A stretch of DNA of 64,000 nucleotides from Isoetes taiwanensis (GCA_021234155.1 JAJEKV010000002.1:11212725-11276724); one strand, 5' to 3'. Counted from the stretch's first letter, positions 53,129-64,000 are shown. Notes: generated by a model from the letters alone, not told the origin. Numbers and translations are program-made.

Positions 53129-54823
53129 TGTGATGTTCCAGCACAGTATACGTCCCAGGACGAATACTGTACTGCCTTGTCACACGTACACGCCATCCCG
53201 ATTGACGTGTACGCCGACATGTAGCTAAGCAAGTAGCACCCTAGGGGGCAACTTGCAAGTGTGTGCACATTTATTCATGTGTACACTTTAGCCCACTTAA
53301 TTAATATAGGCAAGTGGGCCACACCCATTTATCCCACATGCTCAAGGGTTGATGGAAGCCCTAGCCCTAACTTATAGTCTATATAAGGTATCCTAAACCC
53401 TAACTTTCTATTTTTCGTCCACAGCCTTCTAGAACTCCGTTTCGCTTGCTCCAAGAGCCAATCTCGCCTCTCGAAGTCTGTCTGAGCAGCCTAGCTCATC
53501 AGCTTCCCTTTCTAGCTTCATCTTCAAGCAGTTCTGCAGCATGGACGCATTCAGAGCAGGAGGAGCAAGCCAGGGATCAGGTATTTTGCCAATTCAATAG
53601 TCTAATCCGCCTCCCAGGCATAGAGTAAGTAGGTTTAGCCTATTGAATTGCCCATAGCAGCCACCCAGACCTCTAGATATCAAGCCATAACTAAAGAACC
53701 TAACTCTGTGATTTAGATTAAATCTTATTCTTTAGTTCTTCTATGGTATGTATGTGCTGATGATCTCTGTGGAATCATTGTATTGGGAAGGGGGGTAGAG
53801 GCCTTAAAAGCCTGGTAGTTTGATGCTCCTAGCTAGTCCTCTTTAATGCACTATTAAATTCGGCCTTTGTACAAGAGCCACATCTGGTTGTGGGTGGAGG
53901 GGCCAGGCTTACAAGGAGGCTCATGTCCTGACTCATGATTACGTCCCTCTGGTAGTAAAGCCTATCGAGGACTATAGTGCACTAGACCTAATGCTCTACA
54001 ACTGCGTGCGGGCTTTGCATGGGTTCGACACTCTTGGGGTGGTGTACACCTTCCATGGAGTTCAGTCGAGTACGGGCAGTGGCCCTCTAGTCACCTTGAG
54101 TCAGCATGCTAGCCTCTGGTGGGAGTAATCCCTACCTGCCCTATCGGAACTGGGGAGATGCAACCCAGGAGTAGCCCCTTTGGCTATGCATCCGGCGGGC
54201 TATAGTCAGGTCCCAAGACTTTTCAACCTACTCTGCAAAGTGTGCACAGGATGGGCGAATGGAGTGGACTACCCAAGCCATGTTCTTATGCCAGCCAAAT
54301 CCATTTGCCATGAATTCTGTCTGCAATGACTTCTGGAGGCCCAGATCGTCAGTCCTCCCCCATGAGTCGGAGCCTTGGGTAGGATCTCCATATGTGATGT
54401 GCTGATCTCTGTTTATGTAGATATGTGATGAGCCATCCTTTGTGATGGTCATGTGATATTGATGTATATATACTTACATGTGTGTTACGCTTCCGCCGCT
54501 AGGTAGGCCCTGAGGGAGACAGGGTAAAATAAAATGGACTCTTGAGGTGGCATGCTATCTCACCACCCAACCACGAGCCCTCAGCTAAGACACAGCTGCC
54601 CCCAGAGCTCTTCCCCGAGCTACTATATAGCGTGCACGCCTCCTTGGGGCCCCCTTTGGTCCCTCTTTGGACCATAGGCCCTCTTTGGACTAAAAGCCCT
54701 CTTTGGAACTCGTCAAGGTTGCAGTGATACGTGGAGGGCCTTGTATCAGCATGGAGCTGGTATGGGGGATGAAAAACTGTTTGTATACGGTGAGTGCACC
54801 GTATATGAGTAGGGGACGTCACA
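53129..54823 (+). repeat. 3' LTR of the chromovirus
   Basis: 1695 bp bounded by TGTGATGTTCC and GACGTCACA, so the ends form a short inverted repeat (TGTGA/TCACA). TCTATATAAGG at 53378-53388 is a good TATA box, with AACCCTAA-type boxes around it. The next five bases are GTTTC; the left target copy is not in the window. Confidence 0.8.
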
Positions 54824-55755
54824 GTTTCCTTTCTCTAGTTCTTTAAAGTCACATTGCTTCATATTTGCAGACTATTTTGTTTTTGGCCAACTTAATTCAA
54901 TTTGGTTCTTAAGGTAATCCCGACTAACACTAGTCAGATGCTTTAGATCTCTGGGTTGCAGGCTGTTTGGGAAAGTTTTGAAGGCTTGGAACAAGTTTGA
55001 CTGGCTTCAATCAAGTTTATTTCAATTATGGATGCAGAAAGTGGAGAAGATGATTATTTGATACTAGTGAATTAACATCAACTTTCAAATAAAAGGGACA
55101 TCTGGTGTAAACAACTAAAGGGTCAATAAGGTACGAGAATCTTTGCCTTTATGTCATTCTTGAGGTTCTATGCTGCTGGTCTTGATTCTTCGATTGGATC
55201 TCATAGCACACAATACACAATCTTTGGAATGGCTGGTCATGCTGTTATCCAGCCGTATTGGTCTAGAATCCAATTATGCTGTATCAATTTAGTTATTAGT
55301 GTATGTAGGTTGAACCACTGCTGAATATTAAATAGAATTTGACATTCTTGAACTTAGACTTTTCGACTTCGTGGCATAATTATTTCAACGGATATAATTT
55401 AAGATATGTGACAGTCCCAAGAGTCATCTGACATGTTAAATTTGTTCATGATGTAGATAATGAGCTAGAATTGTAGATAACATTTTGGTCTCCAACTTGA
55501 TTGACCTGATTCTGATTTCTTGGATTATGTTACGGCTAAGGAAAATGTTTAATAGAAATGCAACTGAAAATGCCTTGTCCTTGATCCTTTAGAACATGAC
55601 CTTATGGATTTATGTAGCGACCACTTGCTTTCTATCTGGACAGAGAATAGGTGCCTATGAGATGGTAGATCATTTGATAAATTATCCTTTATCTTAGGCT
55701 TATCTATGCCAAATCCTTGTTCATAACAATGTGTCTACTAGCTTTCTCTTGATTA
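54824..55755. other. No gene seen
   Basis: AT-rich intergenic or intronic sequence between the LTR and the DNA transposon. No feature recognised. Confidence 0.4.
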
Positions 55756-57929
55756 GGGTAATTACACACCCACCGTTATGTTAAAACAAAAATTGAAATT
55801 TTAAGATAACGGCGTTCACACTCGTTCCGTTAACCATTTCCGTTAAAAATTGGGGGGTTAACTTTTAACCCCCTCGGTTATGATAAATTTTCATTTAACC
55901 ACGATTCACACCTATTTTTGTTAGGTTAAAACTTAACAATTTGTTAAAATTTTAACAAGTGTAGTTCAAAGTTTATACCCAGGTCAGGAGCACAGTTTAT
56001 ACCCAGGTCAGGAGCACGGTTAGCGCCGTTAGTAGCGGCCAGAGAGTGCGCCTAAGGAGAATTCGACCATGGCGATTGCAGGTCGCCCAGGCAGAACCAG
56101 GCAGAACTAGATCCGCCAAGGCTGGGTATGGTGGTTTCTTGCCATTTTTTTCTGTCATGTCTTTTTTTTAGCTTGTTGTGCATTTCATAAAAGGGAGAAG
56201 TAAATATATGAATCTGCAAGTGAGACAATTTGGCACAGCTAAAAGAGATCATTTTGGAGCCTTGGAAGTAATTGGTCAATGGAAACTTCAGTGAGAAATA
56301 TATTTTTGGAGCAGATCTGCTTTGTTGGTCGCCTAGATGAGCATTTGACTAGCACATATACACGAGGAATTCTGCAAGAAATCAATTATCTCCATAGCAA
56401 AGAGATTGTGCACTGTGGTATCAAAGAAAAAATCGTTTTAGTTGGAGCTCCAGGGGTCAAGCTTGCAGATATTGGGGCAGCGAAAATTAATGAGAATAGA
56501 GATTGCACATACAATGGCTTCAAAATGACTCCTCTTTGGATAGCTCATGGGTTGCCAGGCAAGAAGAACAGGGTCCCTCTTCTGCTATCTGTTCGCTTAT
56601 GTGCACATTGTTGAAATGATTAACTAGAAGCCTCCATTGTCTCATCGCCTTGTAGCTCTCTATCACATTGAATGCAGTAATATGGTCCATGAGATCCCAA
56701 CTTCTTTGTCTCCAATTGGTAAGGATTTTCTTCATATATGCTTGCAGCAAAATTCACGAGATAGGGGGACAAGTTCCCACTTGCTTCAACACCCTTTTGT
56801 CAACGAAGTGGTTTGTTTCCTTTTTAAGTTGAAACAAATCATTCCTCTACCTCCCCATGTTCTACTTGGATTTTCCAAGCTCTGATGGTAGACATGTGTG
56901 CTGAATTGGGCCCAATCTTGTTCTTTGGATAAGAGTTCACTTTGCTATAGAAATGCGGGGAGGGAAGGAAAAATTTCGAGAAAAGAGGAAGAGAATCAAA
57001 GTGGTAGGATTAGAAAGTAAAAAAAGAAGATGCCTTCCAAATGTAGGCTCTAAAACATGATAATTGATAGTGATGCACTCTCTCAAGTCCGGCAAAGGTC
57101 TTGATTTTTTCTTTCCAATTTAATCTAAACTATAAGGGACCATACTCAACAAGTGACCACTTATATTATATTGGCGTTGTTTGTTCCAACAAAAACTAAG
57201 ATGGTATTTTCATGGCACGAAGGGATAGCTATAGCTTTCACTACTAATGGTAAGGTTTGGAATTACTTTTGAATCGAAGGTGCAAAGTGGTGAGTAAGTA
57301 TTTGTAGGCGATCCCTTAATAACATCCCAATACATATATTACAAGAATAAAGGTGAAGATAGAAACAATCAAAATAGGCTTACATCTTGTCTAAAAAGGA
57401 CTCCGCTTCTATCATCTAGAGAATCCCAACAAGTCCCTTGTTAGAAGCTATGTATGTTATGATCGGATGAAGACCAGATAAAAAGCGTTGAAGAAAACAA
57501 GGATTGTTCAAAAAATGGGAGGAAAAAGTTGTCTGCCGTTATCAAGCAAAAGGGCAAAAATCGAAAAGGTTAGCTTCGCATGTGCCGTTGCTAGCTTGGC
57601 ATATAAAAAATTGTTACCAGGTCGTTCCTATGAATAAAAGTAAGATGGCATTTTGCTTGTTAAATGTGAACATAACAAAAAGCCTCACAGCTCATGTGTT
57701 AACATAACGGAACTGCCATGTGTGAATTGCAATTATGTTATGTTAATTGTTAATGTAACGGAATGCGTAACAAATATGTGCGAAAGCATTTTTAACAGTT
57801 TGTGTTATATTAAACATTAACATAACGGTAATGTGTGCAAGAACCATTAAATTATCATTAACTTAACATAATTGAAGTGGGTAAATTTTCTATATTTAAT
57901 GTAATATAAATGTGGGTGTGTAAGTACCC
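55756..57929. mobile_element. Non-autonomous TIR DNA transposon with TTA target duplication
   Basis: Terminal inverted repeats GGGTAATTACACACCCAC (left) and its complement ending GTGGGTGTGTAAGTACCC (right), 17 of 18 matching, are flanked on both sides by TTA (55753-55755, 57930-57932). A 3-bp TWA duplication is typical of PIF/Harbinger. Subterminal regions repeat CCGTTATGTTAA-like motifs on both ends. No transposase. It encloses a MAPKKK-like fragment. A 24-bp tandem duplication (TTTATACCCAGGTCAGGAGC) lies at 55970-56017. Confidence 0.8.
56279..56885 (+). pseudogene. MAPKKK-like protein kinase fragment, catalytically dead
   Basis: The N-lobe is missing; the sequence starts near helix D and continues YTRGILQEINYLHSKEIVHC, VKLADIGAAK and TPLWIAHGL. 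After a frame break near 56615 comes VHEIPTSLSPIGKDFLHICL and SHLLQHPFV. This order and wording match plant MAPKKK (MEKK/ANP-type) C-lobes. The catalytic loop reads HCGIKEK, lacking the essential Asp, and DFG has become DIG, so it could not phosphorylate. No introns are seen, which suggests either a processed copy or a single-exon source gene captured by the surrounding transposon. Confidence 0.82.
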
Positions 57930-57932
57930 TTA

Positions 57933-58196
57933 TATCAATAAACCATCAAATGAAAATCACGTTCATTGGGTGGCATGGATGGAAAGAGGCCCATTTAGCA
58001 CTTGCCCACATGTTGCTTATAATTTGAAGCCGGCTGTGGTTTCTATATTCATGAACACATTACCTCCGTCTATATAAGACCTTTTGTTCAAGTAACCATA
58101 TCGCATGCAAAGGAGAGCAGTTCCTTTTATATCTCTAAAGAATGCATAGAGAAATTGGACAAGAAATGAGATAACATGAGACTGTAGGAAAAACCT
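57933..58196. other. No gene seen
   Basis: Short spacer between the transposon and the ARM-repeat exons; nothing recognised. Confidence 0.4.
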
Positions 58197-58309
58197 TCAT
58201 AGGTAGTCATCGAATCCCAAATCCCTTAAAGCTGCAGCAGCTGCATCCTTGCATTCAATGTGCCTAGCCTTTGCAGCAGGTATTAACGTCTCAATTCCTT
58301 TCTCCAGGC
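58197..58309 (-). CDS. Last exon of an ARMC6-like armadillo-repeat protein
   Basis: Encodes LEKGIETLIPAAKARHIEC, KDAAAAALRDLGFDDYL and TGA (58197-58199). This is the usual C-terminal helix pair of plant ARMC6-type proteins (CxDAAxxALRDLG). The acceptor TGTTGTAG precedes it. Its reading frame is not in phase with the exon at 58531-58638 (which ends in phase 0), so at least one exon is missing between them. Confidence 0.65.
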
Positions 58310-58530
58310 CTACAACATAATGCAAAAAAATCACATCACAATAAAACAGTGCTTTAAGGGTTCAATAAAGGGCAATTATTGCAGACGTTATTGAACACAT
58401 CAAATCACATCAATTAAACAGATGTGATTTCAAATGTGATGTTATTGCTATCAAATCACATCACAGTGCTTTAAGTTGTCTGAGTTTCTAAAAGTTCCAT
58501 AAAATATAAAAAGCATGTTCCCTGTTATAC

Positions 58531-58638
58531 CTCTTGAATAACAGAAGGATCGTCTGAATAACAATTGCCCATTCTCACTAGCTTATCTACTCCACCATAT
58601 GATATAATAGCATCTTTATTGGCGTCACTTCCACTTAA
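58531..58638 (-). CDS. Internal exon of the ARMC6-like protein
   Basis: 108 bp, phase 0 on both sides: LSGSDANKDAIISYGGVDK, LVRMGNCYSDDPSVIQE. Acceptor TTCTGCAG, donor GTATAAC. Typical ARM repeat wording (L-x-GSDANK-x-x-I...GG-x-x-x-L). Intact. Confidence 0.7.
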
Positions 58639-58710
58639 CTGCAGAAGCTATAATTTAGTAGACTCCAAAATAACTGAAGAGAAAACCGGTATATAGGGAC
58701 ACCATACCAC

Positions 58711-58833
58711 CTGCGTTAATAAACCAAGAGCACCTTTGGCAAATGTGATATTCGTGTAGTTTCTTGCTTCATCTAGAAACTCAAGAACCATCTTTAAAGC
58801 ACCTAACTTTTCTGCAGATTTGCAAATTTCATC
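58711..58833 (-). CDS. Upstream ARM-repeat exon of the same gene
   Basis: 123 bp, 41 codons in phase: DEICKSAEKLGALKMVLEFL, DEARNYTNITFAKGALGLLT, Q. Acceptor TGTGACAG, donor GTGGTATG. It joins in frame to the next exon. Further 5' exons are not found before the LINE at 59.27 kb, which may have displaced or separated them. Confidence 0.65.
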
Positions 58834-59266
58834 CTGTCACAGTTCCACCATCAAGTGAAGAATTGCAAATTTGTAAAAAAACAAAAGGAGCTACGTAATG
58901 ATAGAAAACTAACTATTGGAGTCCCAATCTATAGAAGTTTCAATAGAAAACAATACATAAACATCAAGAATGCAAATAACTAGAAATTCATAAATTCAAT
59001 TCCATTTCTTCTGTATTCCTTGGTGGCATAATCAAAACAAATAATTTTATCTCATGGTATCCGATATTTCCATTTGTTGATGCATAAAATTACAAATAGC
59101 TTTTCCTGTAGTTTCCTCCTTGCATAAAGCATGGATTTTTGGCCCCTCGCCTATTTATGTTATTCCTTGAATATGCCTCTTTGATGGCAAGAACTTGTCC
59201 AATCTTTACTGAAATATATTTTGTCCTTCTGGAGCAAGACACAAAGCACTCTATGCAAGGAAGGAA
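58834..59266. other. Probable intron or flank of the ARM gene
   Basis: No exon recognised. A plus-strand frame starting at 59139 is chance. Confidence 0.4.
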
Positions 59267-59481
59267 GGAAGGTATTTTTATCGTCCACGGAGACCAATCG
59301 GTCTATGTGACCCAATATAAAAGCGCAGCAAGCGGATTACTACCCGGATTAAAAAACCCCCGCCCTGAAGGGTTTTCAAGGGAAAAACCGTGGCAGCAAT
59401 CAGCCTGCTGACAAATTGTTCCAACATACAAAATGCAAAAACACACAAATATATATACACTCATGTACCCATAGTGCCTGA

Positions 59482-61321
59482 TCAGCGAGCAGCCAGACGG
59501 GGGCAAAGGTGGGCCCGCAGATCCAGTACCTCCTGAATGTATGACCCCAGAGCACGTACTGACGGTGTGTTCATCAGCAAATGTAGGGGAAAGTCCGGCC
59601 ATACTAAGGGAACGTATTTGGCCCGGATCTGACTGAATGCTGGGCAACTCTGGAAAGTGTGAGACTCATCCTCAATGGCACCCGTTTGACAGATCGACAA
59701 AGCCTATCCCCGGCGGGGCTCCCCAATCCACCGCCCGCCTCAATGCAGAGATGGTGGGCACTGTATGTAATGGAGGCAATGAGCCCGCGCTTTTCGGGGG
59801 GCAGCTGGAAACGCAGTAGAGCCGGGCCCCGGAAAGCCAACAACGCGGGTTGATGTGCTCCTTTGTAATGGGCCGCTTTTGACGGGCTCTAGAGTGTCGG
59901 TCCCGAGCTTGCCAAGGAAGCAAGCGCCCGTATTCCCACAAAGCCGCCACGATCGCCTCAGGTTCCACCTCGATTCGGCAGGTTCTCGCAGACGTTCCAT
60001 CTGGTGAACCAGCGATCTTTCTTACGGCCCAGCCGGGCCAAGGGGCCCATTGCCACGCCAGAAAGCCCGGTCGCGGAGCCGAAAGCATCCCCATATTAAC
60101 CACTTTCTGAAAAATAGACGATGTATGTCTATCATATCAGTTCAGGCGGCAAGAATCCGGGGCCGCCCGAGTATCTCGATAGGGGACTGAAGGTTTCACC
60201 CAAAGTGCCCGTGCTAAAAAATGCCTACCGTGCTCCAAGTCATTCAGTCGCCAAAGAGACGACCGGCCCCCAAACCTCGACCCATACAATGACAGTTCGA
60301 CTAACCTCTAAAACAGATGTGACCGATGGCCCCAATCATAGAGCTCTACCGGTGATCGTTGTTCTCGATGGCATAAAGCGCCTTCCACGCCGCCACCATA
60401 AGCGGATGGACGCCTCCCAACCGAAAGGAGGGGAACTCCACCCCTAGGTACTTGGGGTGGGCGTGACCTCCACAGCCGCCCTCGATATGTGAGTGGAGGA
60501 GGTGGGGTGGCGCGGAAGAGGATATGAGAACCACCTCGGTCTTGGCCGATTCATGCGCATGTCTCAGAGGCCCCGAAAAGAATGTGTCTAGGGCATCCGG
60601 ATGGGACTGCATAGCTTCCGGGTGTGGGCGGAAGGTCAACATCATCCGTGATAGATGAGTCGCTGGACGACCTGGTGCAAAGTTGTATGCCATCCCCCAT
60701 GCTCAAGAAGCCGGGCTCTAACCGGGTCAATGTAGAGGCAAAAAGTGTTGGTGAGGGGCGCCCTACACGGACGCCCGATACTACTGGTAAATGCTTGGCC
60801 CATCTACGATCCGCCAAAACAACTCTCATACAGCCGTGATATGGCATTCTCGCGCAGCGGTAGCCCCAGGTTGACGCATCTAGCCCGTAGCTTTTCCTGT
60901 GGTACCGTGATCGAAAAGCCTTCGCGAAGTCCACAAAGCAAAGAATACAAGTCCCGCCGATGGTTTCTACTGTCTTCAATCGTTCGCAGTGTAAAGATAT
61001 GGTCAACCGCTGAGTGGCTGGGTCTAAAGCCTGCTTGTGTGAGGGCTCGCACATCCGAGCCTCCGCCCAATGGGTCAACCATCGCCGAGAATGCCAAACA
61101 ACAGTTTACCAAATACCGAATCGACCATGATCGTCCGGTGAATTGGCCGGGAGCGATTGTGGGTCGCCCGCCTTGTGAATGGGGACAACCCTTCTTATAG
61201 TCCATTCACGGGGAAACCTTCCCGCAATGCTCGTTGAACAGTAGTGAGGATCGGCACCGGCCACCGCCCGCCCATTTGAGTAACTCGACTGCGATACCAT
61301 CGAGGTCACCTGCCTTCCCAT
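59482..61321 (-). pseudogene. LINE ORF2: reverse transcriptase and C-terminal zinc finger
   Basis: Segments in several frames: FPREWTIRRVVPIHKAGDP (about 61280), VRALTQAGFRPSHSAVDHIF (about 61030), CFVDFAKAF (about 60930), VPQEKLRARCVNLGLPL, SGVRVGRPSPTLFAS (about 60760), DDVDL (about 60640; FADD box) and a C-terminal CQTGAIEDESHTFQSCP finger (59690-59640). In the first catalytic block the Asp expected after AF is scrambled (GATCACGG region), perhaps by sequencing error. Several frameshifts: non-functional as read. Confidence 0.82.
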
Positions 61322-61414
61322 TAGCGGTCGTTGTGCCCTCCCACAACATCCTCCTCCGCGAGAACTAAATGGGGGCCATCCTGTGGAGGCATGGGTGTAC
61401 AGCCCCTCGGTGGT

Positions 61415-62776
61415 TCATAGAGTCGGCTTTGCAAAGTAATCGCTCCCCACTACCGGCTGTGATGATGTCCCCTCAGAGGCTGGGCTGGCCTTCAAGCACT
61501 CTGCGCCAAAAGGTTCGAGGATGAGTGTCCGGCCCGGGGCCAACATCTCCCCCGGGTGCTCGGCAAGGTACCGCCGCTTTGTCTCCTTCAGATGGTGCAG
61601 CATCGGTGGTGGCCTGGCAAGCACACTGATCCAACATGACGAGTCGGGCGCTATGCGTTGCTTCACACTCCGCATCAAACCACCGGTTACGCGGGAAAGG
61701 TTGCCGCCCTCAGCCGGCGACGCGGGGGTCCGCCAAAAACACTCCGTCTGCTGCATCCCGTAATAGCTCGGGCCAACTGTCCCTGGCTGCTCTAGTGTGG
61801 GGTCCGCAGAATTGCCGGCGAAGGCCCATGAGTATTCCGCCGTAGTCCTCCGCACGCTCTCATAATCCGCGAACCGAGGGATGGCTAGGGCCGACATAGT
61901 GGGGGTTCCGGGCGCTTGCCAAGCCATGTCCAAATAAAGTGGGAGGTGATCCGAGTCAACCTCCTCATCCCAACCGGTGCCCTCCACCCGAAACGACCGA
62001 TGAGATGCATATCTTGGCGAACTACGGTTGAGCACATAGTCTACCACACTAGACCCTCCCCCCCTGATTGTCATGTCTGCAGGTGCACTTGTGAGAAGCG
62101 GGCCATTGTGACAGGCCATTGCAAATTATCAAGTCAAAAATACCGCGATAGCAGAGCATCGGTCGCTCACAAAGCGAAAGTGACCGGCTGTCATCCGATG
62201 CTCCGGGGCAAAGTTGCCTCTGGGGGCGAGCCGCAGGACATCGCCGAGGGGTCAAGTCTCATGGATCGCTCTACTCCGCTCGCAGGCATTGAAATCCCCA
62301 AGAAGGACGACCCTACCCAATCAAGCTTGGCTGTTGTATGTCATCATATAGATCGACATAAGGGTCCATCCTATCCGCATCGGAATGACTGCGATAGAAG
62401 GTGCTCTCTACGTGAGGGAAATAACAGGCGGTCAGAAAAAGAGGGTTGCCACTGGCATTATGCACACGAACCCACAAGTACCGGTTGTGTATATCTCTCT
62501 TCGGAGGGTGACCCAATGTGCCAAGGTTGTCCCGGTAGTAGCAAGCAACCCCACCATGACCCTCCGTCCTGCATGTGCATTGAAGACCGAAATGTTGGTA
62601 ACCCTACAGCTCGTAGCCTCAGGCCCCGTGATGCTCCCATGTTCCATGAGAAAGATGAGATCCATATCGGGCTGCCGGGAGTTGAGACTGCCCCTACGCC
62701 AAGGGAAGCCTCGACAATTCCATGAGACCACCCCAGGCACAATTCCTATTTGTCGAAGACGATTGGTATCGCGCAA
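61415..62776 (-). pseudogene. LINE ORF2: APE-type endonuclease
   Basis: The start near 62776 gives VVSWNCRGFPWRRG and PDMDLIFLMEHG, the first two endonuclease motifs (N and E). The far end in another frame gives SVVDYVLNRS and DSDHLPLYLDMAW (the catalytic SDH). The domain nicks target DNA to prime reverse transcription. A middle portion (62050-62430) is read in other frames. All key motif residues are present, but they are not in one frame. Confidence 0.78.
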
Positions 62777-62933
62777 TTGAAGTCGCTGGTGGAGGGCGGA
62801 AGCAGAGGTCGAAAGTGGAGAAGTAGATGGAGGCGAGGCAAAGATGTGGTCGTGGAGGGCGCGGGTCGTGGAGGAAGCAGGAGAAGCAGGAGAAGGGGGG
62901 GACCGTGGTAGGAGAACCGAAGCGGGGCCACGC

Positions 62934-63410
62934 TCACCAAGCGATGTTCACCGCGATTGGGGCGCGTCCGCGAAGCGATAGTAAAAAATGGGCATCCCGC
63001 CAACCAATCCCCGGCACCCCTTGGTGGCGTATGTCACCGACCTCGACAAGCCCCGCTCGCGTGCCTCCCAAAGTGCGGGTGTGAGGTCCCGGCCCACTTG
63101 AGGGACGCCCCTTCAAAGCATCTTGCCCCTGGCGCGAAGATGGCATCACGCACTCAAGGCTGGCCCCGCGAACCGCTAATATGACAATGCGGTTATGACC
63201 CGGGCGCTGAGCCCCATGGCGGGCTGCTCGGGAAATATAAACTGGCCCAGGGAATGTCATCCGATCGAGAATGTGTGTTTGGATGTTGTGGGCGAGACTC
63301 TCCCCCTCCTCTTCTGGCATGCCTCAGACTACCAGATTGTGGCCTCTCCGTCTGCGCTCCTGGAGTTCTGCGGCCTGCGGGTCAAAGGTGGGCGAGGGCC
63401 GGGGCCTGTG
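62934..63410 (-). pseudogene. LINE ORF1 protein (coiled coil + RRM-like)
   Basis: QAAELQERRRRGHNLVV, a TGA at 63324-63326, then GMPEEEGESLAHNIQTHIL, VYISRAARHGAQRPGHNRIV and DALKGR match L1-type ORF1p (NLVVxGLPE and the RRM block). The stop is one transition from CGA Arg, the usual residue there. ORF1p binds element RNA. The N-terminus runs into a Pro/His-rich low-complexity stretch (63410-63440). Confidence 0.7.
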
Positions 63411-63450
63411 CTGGGGTGGTGGTGGTGGTGGCTGGGATAAGGAAAAATAC

Positions 63451-64000
63451 CAAAACAAAGACGTGTTCTAGAAAAACACCAGACTTTCAGAAGAGTTTTT
63501 ACCTAGCATTTGTTCTGCACCAACGGATCTACGCCAATGGATCTTGCACCAACTGCGAATGTGGTGATGCTGGAAATGGGTGGTTCTTGGACAATGAATC
63601 TTGGTCTTTATCTGATTTGCAACCTTGCAAAAAAGGCCTAGCCTGCACCAAAAAAGCCCAAATGAAAATAAGATTTTAGCTGCAAGCCTCAAAGATCTTT
63701 TACCTGCAGAGATCTAAAATAACCCAAACCCCCGAAAAATATTGAAGCACAGTAGTAGGAGAAAGAGCCGGCTTCTCTTGTAGATGCCGAACTTCTGGCT
63801 TAGATCCATCAGTAAAGCAATTGTCATAGCCGGTTAGGCGGTTCGAACAGCATCGAACCGGCAACATGGCTGACTGCCAGTTTACTAGCAACAACCAGTT
63901 TGAAGCAGTTTTTGACATATTCTAGGCATATGCCGGCATATACCTGGAATATGACAAAAACCCATATGAGCAAGGATTTGCTCCCTTAGGGGCAACCCAA
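63451..64000. other. No gene seen
   Basis: Flank beyond the LINE. TGGATCTACGCCAATRGA is shared with 27150. An IR-like CCGGTTAGGCGGTTCGA...TCGAACCGGC lies at 63829-63862. No coding region supported. Confidence 0.4.

Larger units (their letters stand above)
47745..54823 (+). mobile_element. Chromovirus (Ty3/gypsy with chromodomain), copy 2, degenerate, 3' LTR only
   Basis: Order on the plus strand: gag (47756-48250), scrambled protease region, RT-RNase H-INT (49285-51663), GPY/F and chromodomain (51677-52199), untranslated tail, polypurine tract (53114-53127) and 3' LTR (53129-54823). No matching 5' LTR is present upstream. Reading frames are broken every 50-150 bases. Confidence 0.85.
59267..63450 (-). 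mobile_element. Near full-length LINE (ORF1, endonuclease, RT), minus strand
   Basis: A GC-rich 4.2-kb element in AT-rich surroundings. The 3' end (left) has a GGAA tail at 59262-59274 and the CGTCCACGGAGACCAATCGG terminus shared with truncated copies at 14.87, 24.38 and 26.55 kb. Going 5': zinc-finger C-terminus, RT, endonuclease, ORF1. Clade uncertain: it has an APE-type endonuclease and an RRM-like ORF1 but a microsatellite tail, not poly(A). A target duplication could not be identified. Confidence 0.82.

Noticed and set aside
59604-60103. Several GC-rich frames on both strands
   Set aside because: They are shadows of the LINE ORF2 linker region; no separate gene supported.
62385-62780. 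Plus-strand frame of 131 codons
   Set aside because: Antisense of the LINE endonuclease, whose motifs are clear on the minus strand.

Overview
This looks like nuclear DNA of a land plant with a large, repeat-rich genome. Every recognisable host-gene piece is a plant-type family (PPR, RPN6, a MAPKKK-like kinase, an ARM-repeat protein, a 2OG-oxygenase-like protein). Several contain GT-AG introns, and almost everything else is transposable element. I cannot fix the lineage; the LINE and chromovirus types would fit a non-flowering plant, but that is a guess. No complete, intact host gene is visible, and no rRNA, tRNA or CRISPR.

Layout. 0.1-2.5 kb: a minisatellite, the 3' half of an L1-type LINE with its poly(A), and a second minisatellite. 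3.24-14.12 kb: a whole Ty3/gypsy element on the minus strand. It has 2.4-kb LTRs, a 5-bp target duplication (ATAGT), a tRNA-Gln-type primer site, and the order gag-PR-archaeal RNase H-RT-decayed RNase H-INT. It sits inside an older LINE reverse-transcriptase fragment. 14.3-31 kb: mostly non-coding, with LINE tails ending in different microsatellites, a near-perfect 33-bp hairpin, a truncated Helitron (19.6-21.6 kb) and a PPR pseudogene. 31.3-33.3 kb: a 764-bp tandem duplication carrying an RNase-PH-like exon, next to a PWI-like domain exon. 33.4-41.45 kb: copies of an AT-rich repeat. One is split by a 2.6-kb insertion that holds a foldback element plus fragments of RPN6 and a 2OG-oxygenase-like gene.

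41.45-46.1 kb holds the most unusual object. A chromovirus pol fragment (RT-RNase H-INT) is joined, at the place where its sister copy encodes the integrase tail and chromodomain, to a long same-strand ORF. That ORF ends in a clear histone H3 fold preceded by a tail of about 300 residues rich in charge. Behind it lie two nested palindromes, a TATA box and a second, unrecognised ORF. 47.7-54.8 kb is the sister chromovirus with gag, pol, chromodomain and a 3' LTR, but badly corrupted.

55.76-57.93 kb: a DNA transposon with TTA target duplication carrying a dead MAPKKK-like kinase. 58.2-58.8 kb: three ARM-repeat exons. 59.27-63.45 kb: a nearly full-length but frameshifted LINE (ORF1, endonuclease, RT) on the minus strand.

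Caution: paired repeats differ mostly at CAG/CTG triplets, in a pattern that looks like base-calling error at methylated CHG sites. Many frameshifts in this window may therefore be artefacts.
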